Origin: Hymenobacter frigidus
GTDB taxonomy: Bacteria > Bacteroidota > Bacteroidia > Cytophagales > Hymenobacteraceae
Assembly (NCBI RefSeq): GCF_014640435.1
Contig: NZ_BMGY01000014.1
Location: forward strand, 33,683-97,682
Length of the DNA stretch: 64,000 nt
Reading direction: 5' to 3'
Made by a program: the position numbers and the translations under genes. The notes under the pieces are model-generated. The model was not told the DNA's origin, did not search any database, and saw only the letters and a list, made by a program, of their open reading frames with translations. How positions within the stretch are numbered: the first letter of the stretch is position 1; every line of letters starts with the position of its first letter. Shown piece after piece: positions 49,351 through 57,708 of the stretch.

Positions 49351-50391
49351 CTACCCAACCGATGGCTTAACTCCGGCCCCCAGCATTAGCCATAGGTTCT
49401 GGCGCACGATGTCGCCCATCGAGTCGCATTTGTCGAAGGCCGTGGTGTGGTGGTAACGGTTGAGCTCGGCCTTGAGCTGGGCCACCTTTTCGGGCGGGGC
49501 CAGCTCGTGCTGACGCATCACCTCCAGCAGGTCGCGCAGGCGGTGGCGCTCGGCGCGGGCGCGACGAGCCATTAGGGCGCGTTCCTCGGTTTGGTACTGG
49601 CGCAGGGTTTCGGGCTTCAGTAGGCGGGCGCACATCTCCACCACGGCCGCGTTGTCTTTGAAAAACTGGGGCAGGTACATCGCCCGGCGGCCCTCGTAGC
49701 TCTGCTGGTCGAAGTCGATGGCCCGCACCCGGTACTGCTCGTCCTCAAAGTCGGGGGTCACGTCGATGACGTAGTTGTAGGCCCGCATGTCGCCCAGCAG
49801 GCGCACGAAGCAGCGCTCGTTGAACTTCACAAACTCCTTGGCGATGCGCACTTGGTTGATATGCGGCTGGCTGAGGCGCAGGCGGATGAAATCATCGCCC
49901 GGAATGCCCGCGATGTGCTCTTCCACCAACGTGTCGCCGCTCACCAGGAAGTTCATGGAATTGGGCGAGAGCAGGTGCTCCAGCTCCAGCCCGTAGAGGC
50001 GCGAAGCGTCGGCCCGCTTTACGTAGAAGTAGTCGTAGTTGTCGTTGAACTGGTTGACGATGCGCACCCGAAACGGCCGGGAGTTGCCGAACTCGCAGTA
50101 GTCGATGCGGTCGGCCACCAGGTGCTCGGTGAAGGATAAGTCGCCGGCCGTTTTCAGCAGCGCGTACACCTGCGTGAGCCCCTGGCTGAGCTCGCGCAGG
50201 GCCTGGGGCTCAAAAAACACCGTTTGCCAGAGCGTGTCGTGCCCCGCGCGGTCCAGCAGCGGAAACGAGCTGCTGAAAAACTTCAGGTCGGCGTAGCTCA
50301 CGGGCAGCGGGGCCTCGCGGTCGTAAGCGCGCAGGTACTGCCGCAACGCGGGGGTGATGGGGTAGGGCGGCTTTTTGCGGGAGATATCCAT
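49351..50391 (-). CDS. Conserved protein with possible kinase-like motif, unknown
   Basis: 346 residues, no signal peptide. No family is recognised with certainty. The middle carries NFLVSGDTLVEEHIAGIPGD and, near residues 198-225, LLGDMRAYNYVIDVTPDF followed by VRAIDFDQQS. This spacing of GD..xxN and IDFD recalls the catalytic and metal loops of protein-kinase-like (APH/HipA-like) folds. The C-terminus is a charged helical region (ERALMARRARAERHRLRDLL). A cytoplasmic phosphotransferase is possible but unproved. Confidence 0.62.
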   Translation of the reverse strand: MDISRKKPPYPITPALRQYLRAYDREAPLPVSYADLKFFSSSFPLLDRAGHDTLWQTVFFEPQALRELSQGLTQVYALLKTAGDLSFTEHLVADRIDYCEFGNSRPFRVRIVNQFNDNYDYFYVKRADASRLYGLELEHLLSPNSMNFLVSGDTLVEEHIAGIPGDDFIRLRLSQPHINQVRIAKEFVKFNERCFVRLLGDMRAYNYVIDVTPDFEDEQYRVRAIDFDQQSYEGRRAMYLPQFFKDNAAVVEMCARLLKPETLRQYQTEERALMARRARAERHRLRDLLEVMRQHELAPPEKVAQLKAELNRYHHTTAFDKCDSMGDIVRQNLWLMLGAGVKPSVG

Positions 50392-50431
50392 GGATGACGG
50401 AAACGAATCGGAAACAGTGTATCGTGCAGAA

Positions 50432-50663
50432 CGTCATGCCGAGCGCAGCCGAGGCATCTCGCGTGCAATGGTAGCTCTTCCGTTTAGAGCGGTTCCGGGG
50501 TCAGTGTACGTGTAGCGTGGACTCTGCGAGTCCGCGTGTCGGCCGGGCCGGGCGCGGACTCGCAGAGTCCACGCTACATCGCCCACGTACACGAACTCCG
50601 AAACTGCTCTAACGATAGAATTACTACCCCACGCGAGATGCCTCGGCTGCGCTCGGCATGACG
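50432..50663. repeat. PAL family copy 7 with nested palindrome
   Basis: Outer arms 50432-50465 and 50630-50663 are perfect 34-base complements (CGTCATGCCGAGCGCAGCCG...). A different perfect 26-base pair lies inside: 50511-50536 (TGTAGCGTGGACTCTGCGAG...) and 50553-50578. Between outer and inner arms, TTTAGAGCGGTTC and its partner match the middle layer of copy 2. It fills the gap between the kinase-like and acyl-CoA-binding genes. Confidence 0.9.
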
Positions 50664-50692
50664 TGCTGTATCAATATAACGAGCTGCTTCCC

Positions 50693-50947
50693 TTACCCGG
50701 CCAGCTCGCTCACCAGCTCCACATACTGCTGGCGGGCGGCCTCCTGGCTGGTGCCTTTCAGGCCGTTCCAGGCATCGTATTTGGCAATGGCTTTGAAATC
50801 GAAGCCGCCGGGGCGGTCGCCGGTTACATCGCCGTCGGTGGCTTGCTTGTAGAGGGCGTAGAGCTGAAGCAGCACCATGTTGCCGGGCTTGGTGGGCAGT
50901 TGCTGGGCGCGCTGGCTGGCAGCTTCGAAGTCTTCCTGGGTCGTCAT
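50693..50947 (-). CDS. Acyl-CoA-binding protein
   Basis: 84 residues, a complete ACBP four-helix bundle: EDFEAASQRAQQLP, LLQLYALYKQATDGDV, and KAIAKYDAWNGLKGTSQEAA with the conserved Lys/Tyr/Trp contacts to acyl-CoA. It binds long-chain acyl-CoA in the cytoplasm. The gene starts 72 bases from the divergent amidohydrolase gene. Confidence 0.95.
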   Translation of the reverse strand: MTTQEDFEAASQRAQQLPTKPGNMVLLQLYALYKQATDGDVTGDRPGGFDFKAIAKYDAWNGLKGTSQEAARQQYVELVSELAG

Positions 50948-51019
50948 GGGGGGAGAATAAAAACAGTGAGAAGTAGATACGAGCCCCGTTGTACCTTGGC
51001 GGCTCCTAAACGCAAACGT

Positions 51020-52318
51020 ATGACGCGCAAATCTATTCCAGCCTGGGCTACGGCCGCCCTACTCCTACTGGCTCCGGCCGCTTTCGCCCAGAAAACCTAC
51101 CTGCACTGCGGCCGCCTGCTCGACGTGCGCAGCGGCAAGCTGCTCACCCAGCAAACCATCGTGGTGGAGCGCGACCGCATCACGGCCGTGCAAAGCGGCT
51201 ACACGGCCGCCGCCGGCCCCCAGGACAAGGTCGTCAACCTGGAAAATCGCACCGTGCTGCCCGGCCTGATTGACACCCACGTGCACCTCGAATCGAGCCC
51301 CAGCCGCAACAGCTTCCGCGAGGGCTTCACCCTCAACCCCGCCGACGTAGCCTTCCGCGCCCAGGGCAATGCCCTGACCACGCTGCGCGCCGGCTTCACC
51401 ACGGTGCGCGACTGCGGCGGCTCGGGCGTGAACACCAGCCTGCGCGAAGCCGTGGCCCAGCGCCTGGTGCCGGGCCCGCGCATCTATTCGGCGGGCATGG
51501 CCATTTCGGCCACCGGCGGGCACATGGATGAAACCGACGGCCTCAGCGAGGACCAGATAACCAAGGCCGGCCACCCCATCAACCTCGCCAACGGCCCCGA
51601 CCAGTGCCGGCAGGCCGTGCGCGAGCAGTTCAAGCGCGGGGCCGACCTCATCAAGATTGCCAGCACCGGCGGCGTGCTCGACCTGAGCAAGGACGGCACC
51701 GGGGCCCAGTATTCGGAAGAGGAAATCCGCGCCATTGTGGAAACGGCCAAGGACCTGGGCATGCGCGTGGCCTGCCACGCGCACGGCGCGGAGGGCATCA
51801 AGCGGGCCATTCGGGCGGGCGTGACCAGCATCGACCACGGTTCACTGATGGACGACGAGGCCATTAAGCTGATGGCCAAAAACCGCACCTGGTACGTGCC
51901 CACGCTCATCGCCGGCAAGTCGGTAGCCGACACGGCGCGGCTGCGGCCCGGCTACTTTCCGCCCGTCATCGCGGCCAAGGCCCTGAACGTGGGCACCAAA
52001 ATGCAGGGCACTTTTTCCCGCGCCATCAAGGGCGGGGTGCGCGTGGCCTTTGGCACCGATGCCGGCGTGTTCCGCCACGGCCAGAATGCCCGCGAGTTCG
52101 GCTACATGACCGAGGCCGGCATGTCGCCGCTCGATGCCATCCGCACGGCCACCCTCAACGCCGCCGAGCTGCTGGGCGAAACCGCGGACCTGGGTGCCAT
52201 CGAAGCCGGCAAGTACGCCGACATCGTGGCCCTCGACGGCGACCCGCTCCAGGACATCACGGCCCTGATGCGGCCCACTTTTGTGATGAAGAGCGGCGTG
52301 GCCTACCGGCAGGAGTAG
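51020..52318 (+). CDS. Secreted metal-dependent amidohydrolase
   Basis: 432 residues. A signal peptide (MTRKSIPAWATAALLLLAPA then AFAQ) precedes an imidazolonepropionase-like amidohydrolase: DTHVHLE metal site, TVRDCGGSG, KIASTGGVLD, RVACHAHGAEG, TSIDHGSL and the catalytic Asp in AFGTDAGVF. Members include Xaa-Pro dipeptidases and organophosphate acid anhydrolases, and the substrate is unclear. A longer frame upstream (from 50663) is antisense to acyl-CoA-binding protein and is rejected; the ATG at 51020 gives the signal peptide. Confidence 0.9.
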   Translation: MTRKSIPAWATAALLLLAPAAFAQKTYLHCGRLLDVRSGKLLTQQTIVVERDRITAVQSGYTAAAGPQDKVVNLENRTVLPGLIDTHVHLESSPSRNSFREGFTLNPADVAFRAQGNALTTLRAGFTTVRDCGGSGVNTSLREAVAQRLVPGPRIYSAGMAISATGGHMDETDGLSEDQITKAGHPINLANGPDQCRQAVREQFKRGADLIKIASTGGVLDLSKDGTGAQYSEEEIRAIVETAKDLGMRVACHAHGAEGIKRAIRAGVTSIDHGSLMDDEAIKLMAKNRTWYVPTLIAGKSVADTARLRPGYFPPVIAAKALNVGTKMQGTFSRAIKGGVRVAFGTDAGVFRHGQNAREFGYMTEAGMSPLDAIRTATLNAAELLGETADLGAIEAGKYADIVALDGDPLQDITALMRPTFVMKSGVAYRQE

Positions 52319-52340
52319 CGCTGTGCCGCAACGGCCGACG

Positions 52341-52931
52341 CTACCGCGGCGTAGCGTCGCGGTACATCTTGGTCACGAGGTACAGGCCAGCTTTGCGGTC
52401 GTAGTCGCTCAGGCTGGCGTTGAACTTCAGCTTATCCAAGACCGCCACGAAACGGGGGTTGCTGGCCGCGTACTGCTCGCGCAGGTAGGGCGTGGTGAGC
52501 GGAAAAATGAGGCCCGTGAGGCCTACGCTGAAGAAATAGTGCGTGGTAGCGAGCGTGCGGCCTCCGTAGCGGGCCGGGCCCATGGTGCCCATGTTGCCGG
52601 TGCTGGAGTACAGGCACAGCGTGTCGGCGTGCTCCAGCCGGAACTCCTCGCCCCGAAAGATTCGCGTGGTGCGGCCCTTGTCCGATACCACGCCCCAGAC
52701 GCTGTCGGGGTCCAGGCGCACCTTCGTGGTGGCGGGGCCGCTGGGCATTACCACCACCACCTGGCCGCGCTTGTCAGGAAAAAACGCGTTGGTGCCGGCG
52801 GGCTGCGGCTGGTGCCGACGGTAGGCCGATGCGGAGCGGTAGGCCCCCGGTTGGTGCGTGGGAACCTGGGCAGCGGCCGGGCCGGCTACCAGCGCCAGCA
52901 GGGCTAAAAATGAGTTGCGGCAAAGATTCAT
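52341..52931 (-). CDS. Secreted protein, unknown
   Basis: 196 residues. The start at 52931 (MNLCRNSFLALLALVAGPAA then AAQVP) gives a signal peptide; the longer frame is spurious. After a short Arg/Gln/Pro-rich linker the body is beta-rich (VVVVMPSGPATTKVRLDPDS, VWGVVSDKGRTTRIFRGEEF). It resembles a family of Bacteroidota secreted proteins with unknown function that I cannot name. It is convergent with the amidohydrolase gene. Confidence 0.65.
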   Translation of the reverse strand: MNLCRNSFLALLALVAGPAAAQVPTHQPGAYRSASAYRRHQPQPAGTNAFFPDKRGQVVVVMPSGPATTKVRLDPDSVWGVVSDKGRTTRIFRGEEFRLEHADTLCLYSSTGNMGTMGPARYGGRTLATTHYFFSVGLTGLIFPLTTPYLREQYAASNPRFVAVLDKLKFNASLSDYDRKAGLYLVTKMYRDATPR

Positions 52932-53060
52932 AGCGAAGGCGGAATAGCCAAAGGTACGGCCCACCCAGGGCGGGGTTTGGACCGGCCGGGCCGCATGTGC
53001 CAGCCATTGCCGAACTTTGGGCAGGGCAAGGCTTTCCATCCCGTCAGATTTGTTATTTCC

Positions 53061-54260
53061 ATGAAAAAAATCCTCTTGCCGCTGCTGCTCGCGGCCCTGG
53101 TACTCGCCCATGGCACTGCCGGTGCCTGGGGCTTTTTCGGTCACCGCACCATCACGCAGGTAGCGGTGTATGAGCTGCCGGCCACCATGCAGGCGTTCTA
53201 CTACCGGCACCTGGCCGAGGTGGTGCGCCTAAGCACGTCTCCCGACGAGCGCCGCAACTCCGACCCCACCGAAGCGCCCAAGCACTTCATCGACATCGAC
53301 CACTACTCCGAGAACGACCCCTTCGGCAAAATGCCCCGGCAGTACGACAAGGCGGTGGAGAAATTCTCGGCCGACACCCTCAAGAAGTACGGTACCGTGC
53401 CGTGGGTGATTATGGAAACCCAGCAAAGCCTCACCGAAGCGTTTCGGCAGCGCGACACGGTGGGCATCATCAGGTACTCGGCCGAACTGAGCCATTACGT
53501 GGGCGACGCCTTCGTACCCCTGCATACCACCATCAACTACGATGGCCAGCTCACCGACCAGAAAGGCCTGCACAGCCTCTGGGAAAGCCAGCTGCCCGAG
53601 CGCTTCATCAACGAGTACAAGCTGGACGGCGAGCCGGCTAAGTACGTAAAGGACCCGCTGGCCGCCGTGTGGGCGGTGTTGCAGCAGAGCTACGGCTTCC
53701 TGGGCGAGACCTTCGACCGGGCCAGCAAAATCGAAAAAGTGATGAAGCCCGACGTGCGCTACACCTTCTCGCACAAGTACGGCAAAACCTCGCGCCGCTA
53801 CTCCGACGCCTTCGCCGATGCGTATAATAAGAGCGTGGGCGGCATGGTCGACTACCGCCTCAAGGGCGCGCCCACGCTGGTGTCGTCGCTCTGGCTCACG
53901 GCTTGGCAGGACGCCGGTAAGCCCGACCTCGGCGCGATGATGACGCCAGCCAAGGCCACCAAAGACGAAAAGGAAAAACTCAGCACCGAACTGGTGGCCT
54001 GGAAGAAAAATACGCTGTCGCAGGACCAGCTTTTGCTGGCGCAACAAAAAGTGAAAAAGGTAGAAGCCGCCGATGAAATTAAGTCGGCCAAGGACATGAC
54101 CGATGCGCCCGATGCGCCCGCCGAAACGTCGGAAGCGCCGGAAGCGCCTGCCGAAACGCCCGCGCCCGCCGCTGCCCCAGTCGTGGATAAACTCAAGGTG
54201 AAGACCAAAGGCCCGAATGGTACCGAAAAAATTAAGCAGAAGGGCGATGCGCCCAAGTAG
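53061..54260 (+). CDS. S1/P1 nuclease or zinc phospholipase C-like enzyme
   Basis: 399 residues. Signal peptide MKKILLPLLLAALVLAHGTA then GA. The mature protein starts WGFFGHRTI, the N-terminal Trp and His that bind zinc in S1/P1 nuclease and phospholipase C. Further ligands appear in HFIDIDHY, ELSHYVGDAFVPLHTTINYD and KGLHSLWES. Zinc-dependent cleavage of nucleic acid or phospholipid in the periplasm or outside the cell is expected. A C-terminal Ala/Pro/Glu-rich tail (about residues 350-400) is unusual and may be a linker. A terminator follows. Confidence 0.88.
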   Translation: MKKILLPLLLAALVLAHGTAGAWGFFGHRTITQVAVYELPATMQAFYYRHLAEVVRLSTSPDERRNSDPTEAPKHFIDIDHYSENDPFGKMPRQYDKAVEKFSADTLKKYGTVPWVIMETQQSLTEAFRQRDTVGIIRYSAELSHYVGDAFVPLHTTINYDGQLTDQKGLHSLWESQLPERFINEYKLDGEPAKYVKDPLAAVWAVLQQSYGFLGETFDRASKIEKVMKPDVRYTFSHKYGKTSRRYSDAFADAYNKSVGGMVDYRLKGAPTLVSSLWLTAWQDAGKPDLGAMMTPAKATKDEKEKLSTELVAWKKNTLSQDQLLLAQQKVKKVEAADEIKSAKDMTDAPDAPAETSEAPEAPAETPAPAAAPVVDKLKVKTKGPNGTEKIKQKGDAPK

Positions 54261-54353
54261 GCAAGCTCTGTGGCAGTTGGGCTAAAACGCCTGTGCTCCT
54301 ATGGTTGAGGTAATAAAAAACGCACTATCCGTCGCTTAAACGTGGCCATATGG

Positions 54354-54389
54354 AAAGCCAGGTCCGCGTGCTGCGGGGCTGGCTTTTTT
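54354..54389 (+). terminator. Terminator of the P1-like gene
   Basis: AAAGCCAG/CTGGCTTT stem with a GC-rich loop, followed by TTT. The rest of 54261-54560 holds a 16-base perfect palindrome CGCAGAACGTTCTGCG at 54484-54499 and a GC-rich stretch (CTTCGGCGCCTTCCTCCGCG), but no gene. Confidence 0.75.
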
Positions 54390-54560
54390 CGTTTTCACCT
54401 CCTATTCTTTCGCTTATGATACTGCGCCTCGATGGGTTAGTCCTTGACCTGCTCAAACCCAAAAATCCATCGGCCAACCATGCCGCAGAACGTTCTGCGA
54501 CTTCGGCGCCTTCCTCCGCGCCCTCTGCGGGCTAAAAAACCCCAGAACGTACTTTGCGCC

Positions 54561-55280
54561 ATGAAACGCCTCGTATTTCTGCTCCTGCTGGCTGCCTGCA
54601 ACCAAGCCCCGCCCGCCACCGCGCCCGCCAAACCAACCCAGGAAATTCCCGGCCCCAACCTGGCTACCCTCACCGATAGCGCCGCGCCGGCCGCGCTGCT
54701 CGCCTACGGCCGCCAGTACCCCGGCTCGGGAGTTATCATCAAAACGCGGCTGGGCAACATCCGGGTGAAGCTCTACGACGACACGCCCATTCACAAAGCC
54801 AACTTCCTGCTGCTGGCCCGCAAGGGCGTGTTTGATGAAACAATGTTCAACCGCGTGGTGAAGGACTTTGCCGTGCAGGGCGGCCAGACCTACAACGCCC
54901 GCACCATCCGGCTGAAGCGCTACCGCCTGCCGCCCGAGTTTCGGGCCGGGCACTTCCACCACAAAGGGGCCTTGGGCATGGCCCGCTACGACGATGAGAA
55001 GAACCCCGGCCGTTTGTCGTCGAACACCGATTTCTACTTCGTAGTGGGCGAAAGGCTGGCCCCCAACCAGTCGCAGGCCATGGCCGGCCGCCGCCTCACC
55101 CCCGCCCAAACCCAGGCCTACGCTGCCGTGGGTGGCGTGCCCTCGCTCGACGGCCAGTACACCGTATTTGGCGAAGTAATCGAGGGTCAGGAGGTAATCG
55201 ATAAAATCGCCAATGAGCCCGTGGAATCCGATAAGTGGCCGGTGAAGGACATTGGTATCAAGGTGGAAGTAGTGAAGTAG
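54561..55280 (+). CDS. Peptidyl-prolyl cis-trans isomerase (cyclophilin) lipoprotein
   Basis: 239 residues. MKRLVFLLLLAAC is a short lipoprotein signal with Cys at residue 13. The cyclophilin core starts near residue 60: VIIKTRLGNIRVKLYDDTPI, HKANFLLLARKGVFDETMFN, VKDFAVQGGQTYN, ALGMARYDD, and TDFYFVVG, with LDGQYTVFGEVIEGQEVIDK at the end. It isomerises prolyl bonds in the envelope. The start at 54561 is chosen for the lipobox. It is convergent with the M13 gene. Confidence 0.92.
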   Translation: MKRLVFLLLLAACNQAPPATAPAKPTQEIPGPNLATLTDSAAPAALLAYGRQYPGSGVIIKTRLGNIRVKLYDDTPIHKANFLLLARKGVFDETMFNRVVKDFAVQGGQTYNARTIRLKRYRLPPEFRAGHFHHKGALGMARYDDEKNPGRLSSNTDFYFVVGERLAPNQSQAMAGRRLTPAQTQAYAAVGGVPSLDGQYTVFGEVIEGQEVIDKIANEPVESDKWPVKDIGIKVEVVK

Positions 55281-55433
55281 CCACCTGTCATTGCTTCGGT
55301 TCTACCTCGCAATGCCAGCTCTGCACCATCCCTAAAACGCAAAAAAGGCCCGCCTCCAGAGGAAACGGACCTTCTTCTATCGGGCGGGCAAATGGGTTCG
55401 CACGTCTGATTCAGGTAACTCTAAGCAAACAGC

Positions 55434-57530
55434 TTACCAAATTTTGGCGCGGTCGGCGGAAGAACGCACCATTTTGTCGCCGTCCTTGCAGCTAAAGGCC
55501 TTGTGAAACTCCGGCATGTTCTGCAACGGGCCGATGGTGCGGTACTGGCCGGGCGAGTGCGGGTCGGTCTGCACCTGCTGGCGCATGGCTTCGGGGCGCT
55601 GGTTGATGCGCCAGATTTGGGCAAAGTTCAGGAAGAAGCGCTGCTCGGGCGTGAAGCCGTCGATAGGCTTACCGGCCTTGGCCTGGGGCGTTTTCATGAA
55701 CGCGGCATAGGCAATGGTGAGGCCACCGAGGTCGGCCAGGTTTTCGCCCATGGTCAGCTTGCCGTTCACGTGCACCGAATCCAGCGGCGAGAAAGCATCA
55801 AACTGCTTGCCCACCACATCAGCTTTAGCCATGAATTTCTCGCCGTCTTCCTTGGTCCACCAGTCGCGCAGGTTGCCCTGCGAGTCTACCTTGCGGCCCT
55901 GGTCGTCGAAACCGTGGGTCATTTCGTGACCAATCACGGCCCCGATGCCGCCGTAGTTCACCGCGTCATCCGCCTTGGGGTCATAGAAGGGTGCCTGCAG
56001 AATGCCGGCCGGGAACACGATTTCGTTCAGGCTGGGGCTGTAGTAGGCGTTCACCGTGGGCGGGGTCATGCCCCACACGCTGCGGTCCACGGGCTGACCA
56101 AACTTGCTCAGGTTGTCCTGGGTACCCCAATCGGCGGCGGCAAACAGGTTGTTCAGGGCGCTTTCGCGGCTCACGCTCAGCTTCGAGTAGTCCTTCCACT
56201 TGTCGGGGTAACCGATTTTTACCACGAAGGCATTGAGCTTTTTCAGGGCCTCGGCTTTGGTGGCGGCGCTCATCCAATCAGTAGCCTGAATGCGCTCGGC
56301 GTAGGCCACGCGCAGGTTTTCGACCAGCTGCTTGGCCCGGGCTTTGGCCGCGGGGCTAAAATCTTCATCCACGTAAATCTGACCAAAGGCCTCGCCCAAC
56401 GAGCCATCGGTGGCGGCAAAGGCCCGGCGCCACCGCGGCTGCGGCTGCTTGGCCCCCGAGACTACTTTAGAAAAGCGGAATTCTTCATCTACAAAGGCTT
56501 TGGGCAAGGCCGAAACCACGGACTCTACCAAGTGCCAGCGCAGGTATTGCTTCTGGTCGGCCACGGGCTCTTCCTTCAGCATAGCACTGGCTTCCTTCAG
56601 GTAGTCGGGCTGGCCCACGATGATTTCCTTGGCCCCCGACAGGCCGCTTTCTTTGAGACGCAGGGGCAGGTTCAGGTTGGGGTAGTCGGCTATGGCCTTG
56701 TCCACGCTCATCTTGTTGTAGTTGCTTTCGCGGTCGCGCAGGGCCACCGGGTCGCGGCTGGCTTTGGCCATGCGGGTTTCGAGGCGCGTCACGGCGTCGG
56801 CGTTCTTTTCGGCCGTGGCCTGGTCATCGCCCAGCAGCTTAAACAGGTTGGTTTGGTAGGTGCGGTACGCGGCCCGAATGGTTTTGGAGCGCGCATCTTC
56901 TTTGAGGTAGTAGTCGCGGTTGGGCAGCGTCAGGCCGCCCTGACGCAGCTGCACGGCGTACACGCTACTGTTCTTGCCATCCTGGCCCACCCCAAAGCCG
57001 TACCAGCCCTTGCCGATATTCTTCGGGTTGGCCAAATATGCCTGCACGCCGGCTACGTCCTGAATGGCACTGATTTGGTTGAGGCGGGGCTGCAGGTACT
57101 TCAAGCCCGCTTTTTCCACGGCCACGCTGTCCATGGCGGCGGCGTAGAAGTCGCCCACTTTCTGCATGTTCGAACCGGGCTTGGCCGTGCGGTCAGCAGC
57201 GGCTTTTTCGAGAATGCGCCGAGCCACGCCGCGGTTGCGGTCGCGCAGCTGGTTGAAGGAACCCCAGCCCGTTTCGGAGGCCGGAATGGGGTTGTTCTTC
57301 ATCCAGTTGCCATTGGCAAACCGGAAAAAGTCATCGCAGGGTGCCACCGAGCGGTCAAGGTTAGCCAGCGTTACGCCAACGCCCGACTGCCCCGTCGTGG
57401 ATACGGTGATTTTCTCCTTGCCCGCGCTGGACTTGGTTTTAATCTTGGTTTGGGCCTGGGCCGCACCGGCTACCAGGGCCAGCAGCGCCGCCGAAAGGGC
57501 CGCCCGCCGCACAAAAAAGGATTGATGCAT
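55434..57530 (-). CDS. M13-family metallopeptidase (neprilysin/PepO-like) (1)
   Basis: 698 residues with a signal peptide (MHQSFFVRRAALSAALLALV...AQAQ). The mature protein begins with a Lys-rich stretch, then DRSVAPCDDFFRFANGNWMK. The zinc site is HEMTH at residues 535-539 and the third ligand is in ENLADLGG. VNAYYSPSLNEIVFPAGILQ and the C-terminal CKDGDKMVR...IW are standard. It cleaves oligopeptides in the periplasm. A second copy of the same family lies directly upstream on the same strand. Confidence 0.95.
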   Translation of the reverse strand: MHQSFFVRRAALSAALLALVAGAAQAQTKIKTKSSAGKEKITVSTTGQSGVGVTLANLDRSVAPCDDFFRFANGNWMKNNPIPASETGWGSFNQLRDRNRGVARRILEKAAADRTAKPGSNMQKVGDFYAAAMDSVAVEKAGLKYLQPRLNQISAIQDVAGVQAYLANPKNIGKGWYGFGVGQDGKNSSVYAVQLRQGGLTLPNRDYYLKEDARSKTIRAAYRTYQTNLFKLLGDDQATAEKNADAVTRLETRMAKASRDPVALRDRESNYNKMSVDKAIADYPNLNLPLRLKESGLSGAKEIIVGQPDYLKEASAMLKEEPVADQKQYLRWHLVESVVSALPKAFVDEEFRFSKVVSGAKQPQPRWRRAFAATDGSLGEAFGQIYVDEDFSPAAKARAKQLVENLRVAYAERIQATDWMSAATKAEALKKLNAFVVKIGYPDKWKDYSKLSVSRESALNNLFAAADWGTQDNLSKFGQPVDRSVWGMTPPTVNAYYSPSLNEIVFPAGILQAPFYDPKADDAVNYGGIGAVIGHEMTHGFDDQGRKVDSQGNLRDWWTKEDGEKFMAKADVVGKQFDAFSPLDSVHVNGKLTMGENLADLGGLTIAYAAFMKTPQAKAGKPIDGFTPEQRFFLNFAQIWRINQRPEAMRQQVQTDPHSPGQYRTIGPLQNMPEFHKAFSCKDGDKMVRSSADRAKIW

Positions 57531-57572
57531 AAGTGAATGGGAAATGAGTTGTGGGAGAAGTGTTGGAAAGAA

Positions 57573-57697
57573 AGAACGTCATGCCGAGCATTCTGCGCAT
57601 TAAGCAGAGACCGAGGCATCTCGCGTGCTCAAGTAATCCAATCGATTGAGTTACTACCCCGCGCGAGATGCCTCGGCTGCGCTCGGCATGACGTTCT
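57573..57697. repeat. PAL family copy 8 between the M13 paralogues
   Basis: The right arm (57661-57697) is a full-length arm ending GGCATGACGTTCT. The left arm is interrupted after GCCGAGC by about 20 extra bases (ATTCTGCGCATTAAGCAGAG) before CCGAGGCATCTCGCG, so the stem has a one-sided insertion. Confidence 0.85.
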
Positions 57698-57708
57698 CTC
57701 TGCGCAAC

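Noticed and set aside
50663..51019. 119-codon N-terminal extension of the amidohydrolase
   Set aside because: It is antisense to the acyl-CoA-binding protein gene and hides a good signal peptide that begins at 51020.
54444..54560. 39-codon extension of the cyclophilin gene
   Set aside because: It includes a palindrome and low-complexity Pro/Arg sequence; the ATG at 54561 gives a proper lipobox.
55503..57536. 677-codon plus-strand open frame
   Set aside because: It is exactly antisense to the first M13 peptidase, lacks any recognisable domain and arises from GC-rich codon bias on the opposite strand.
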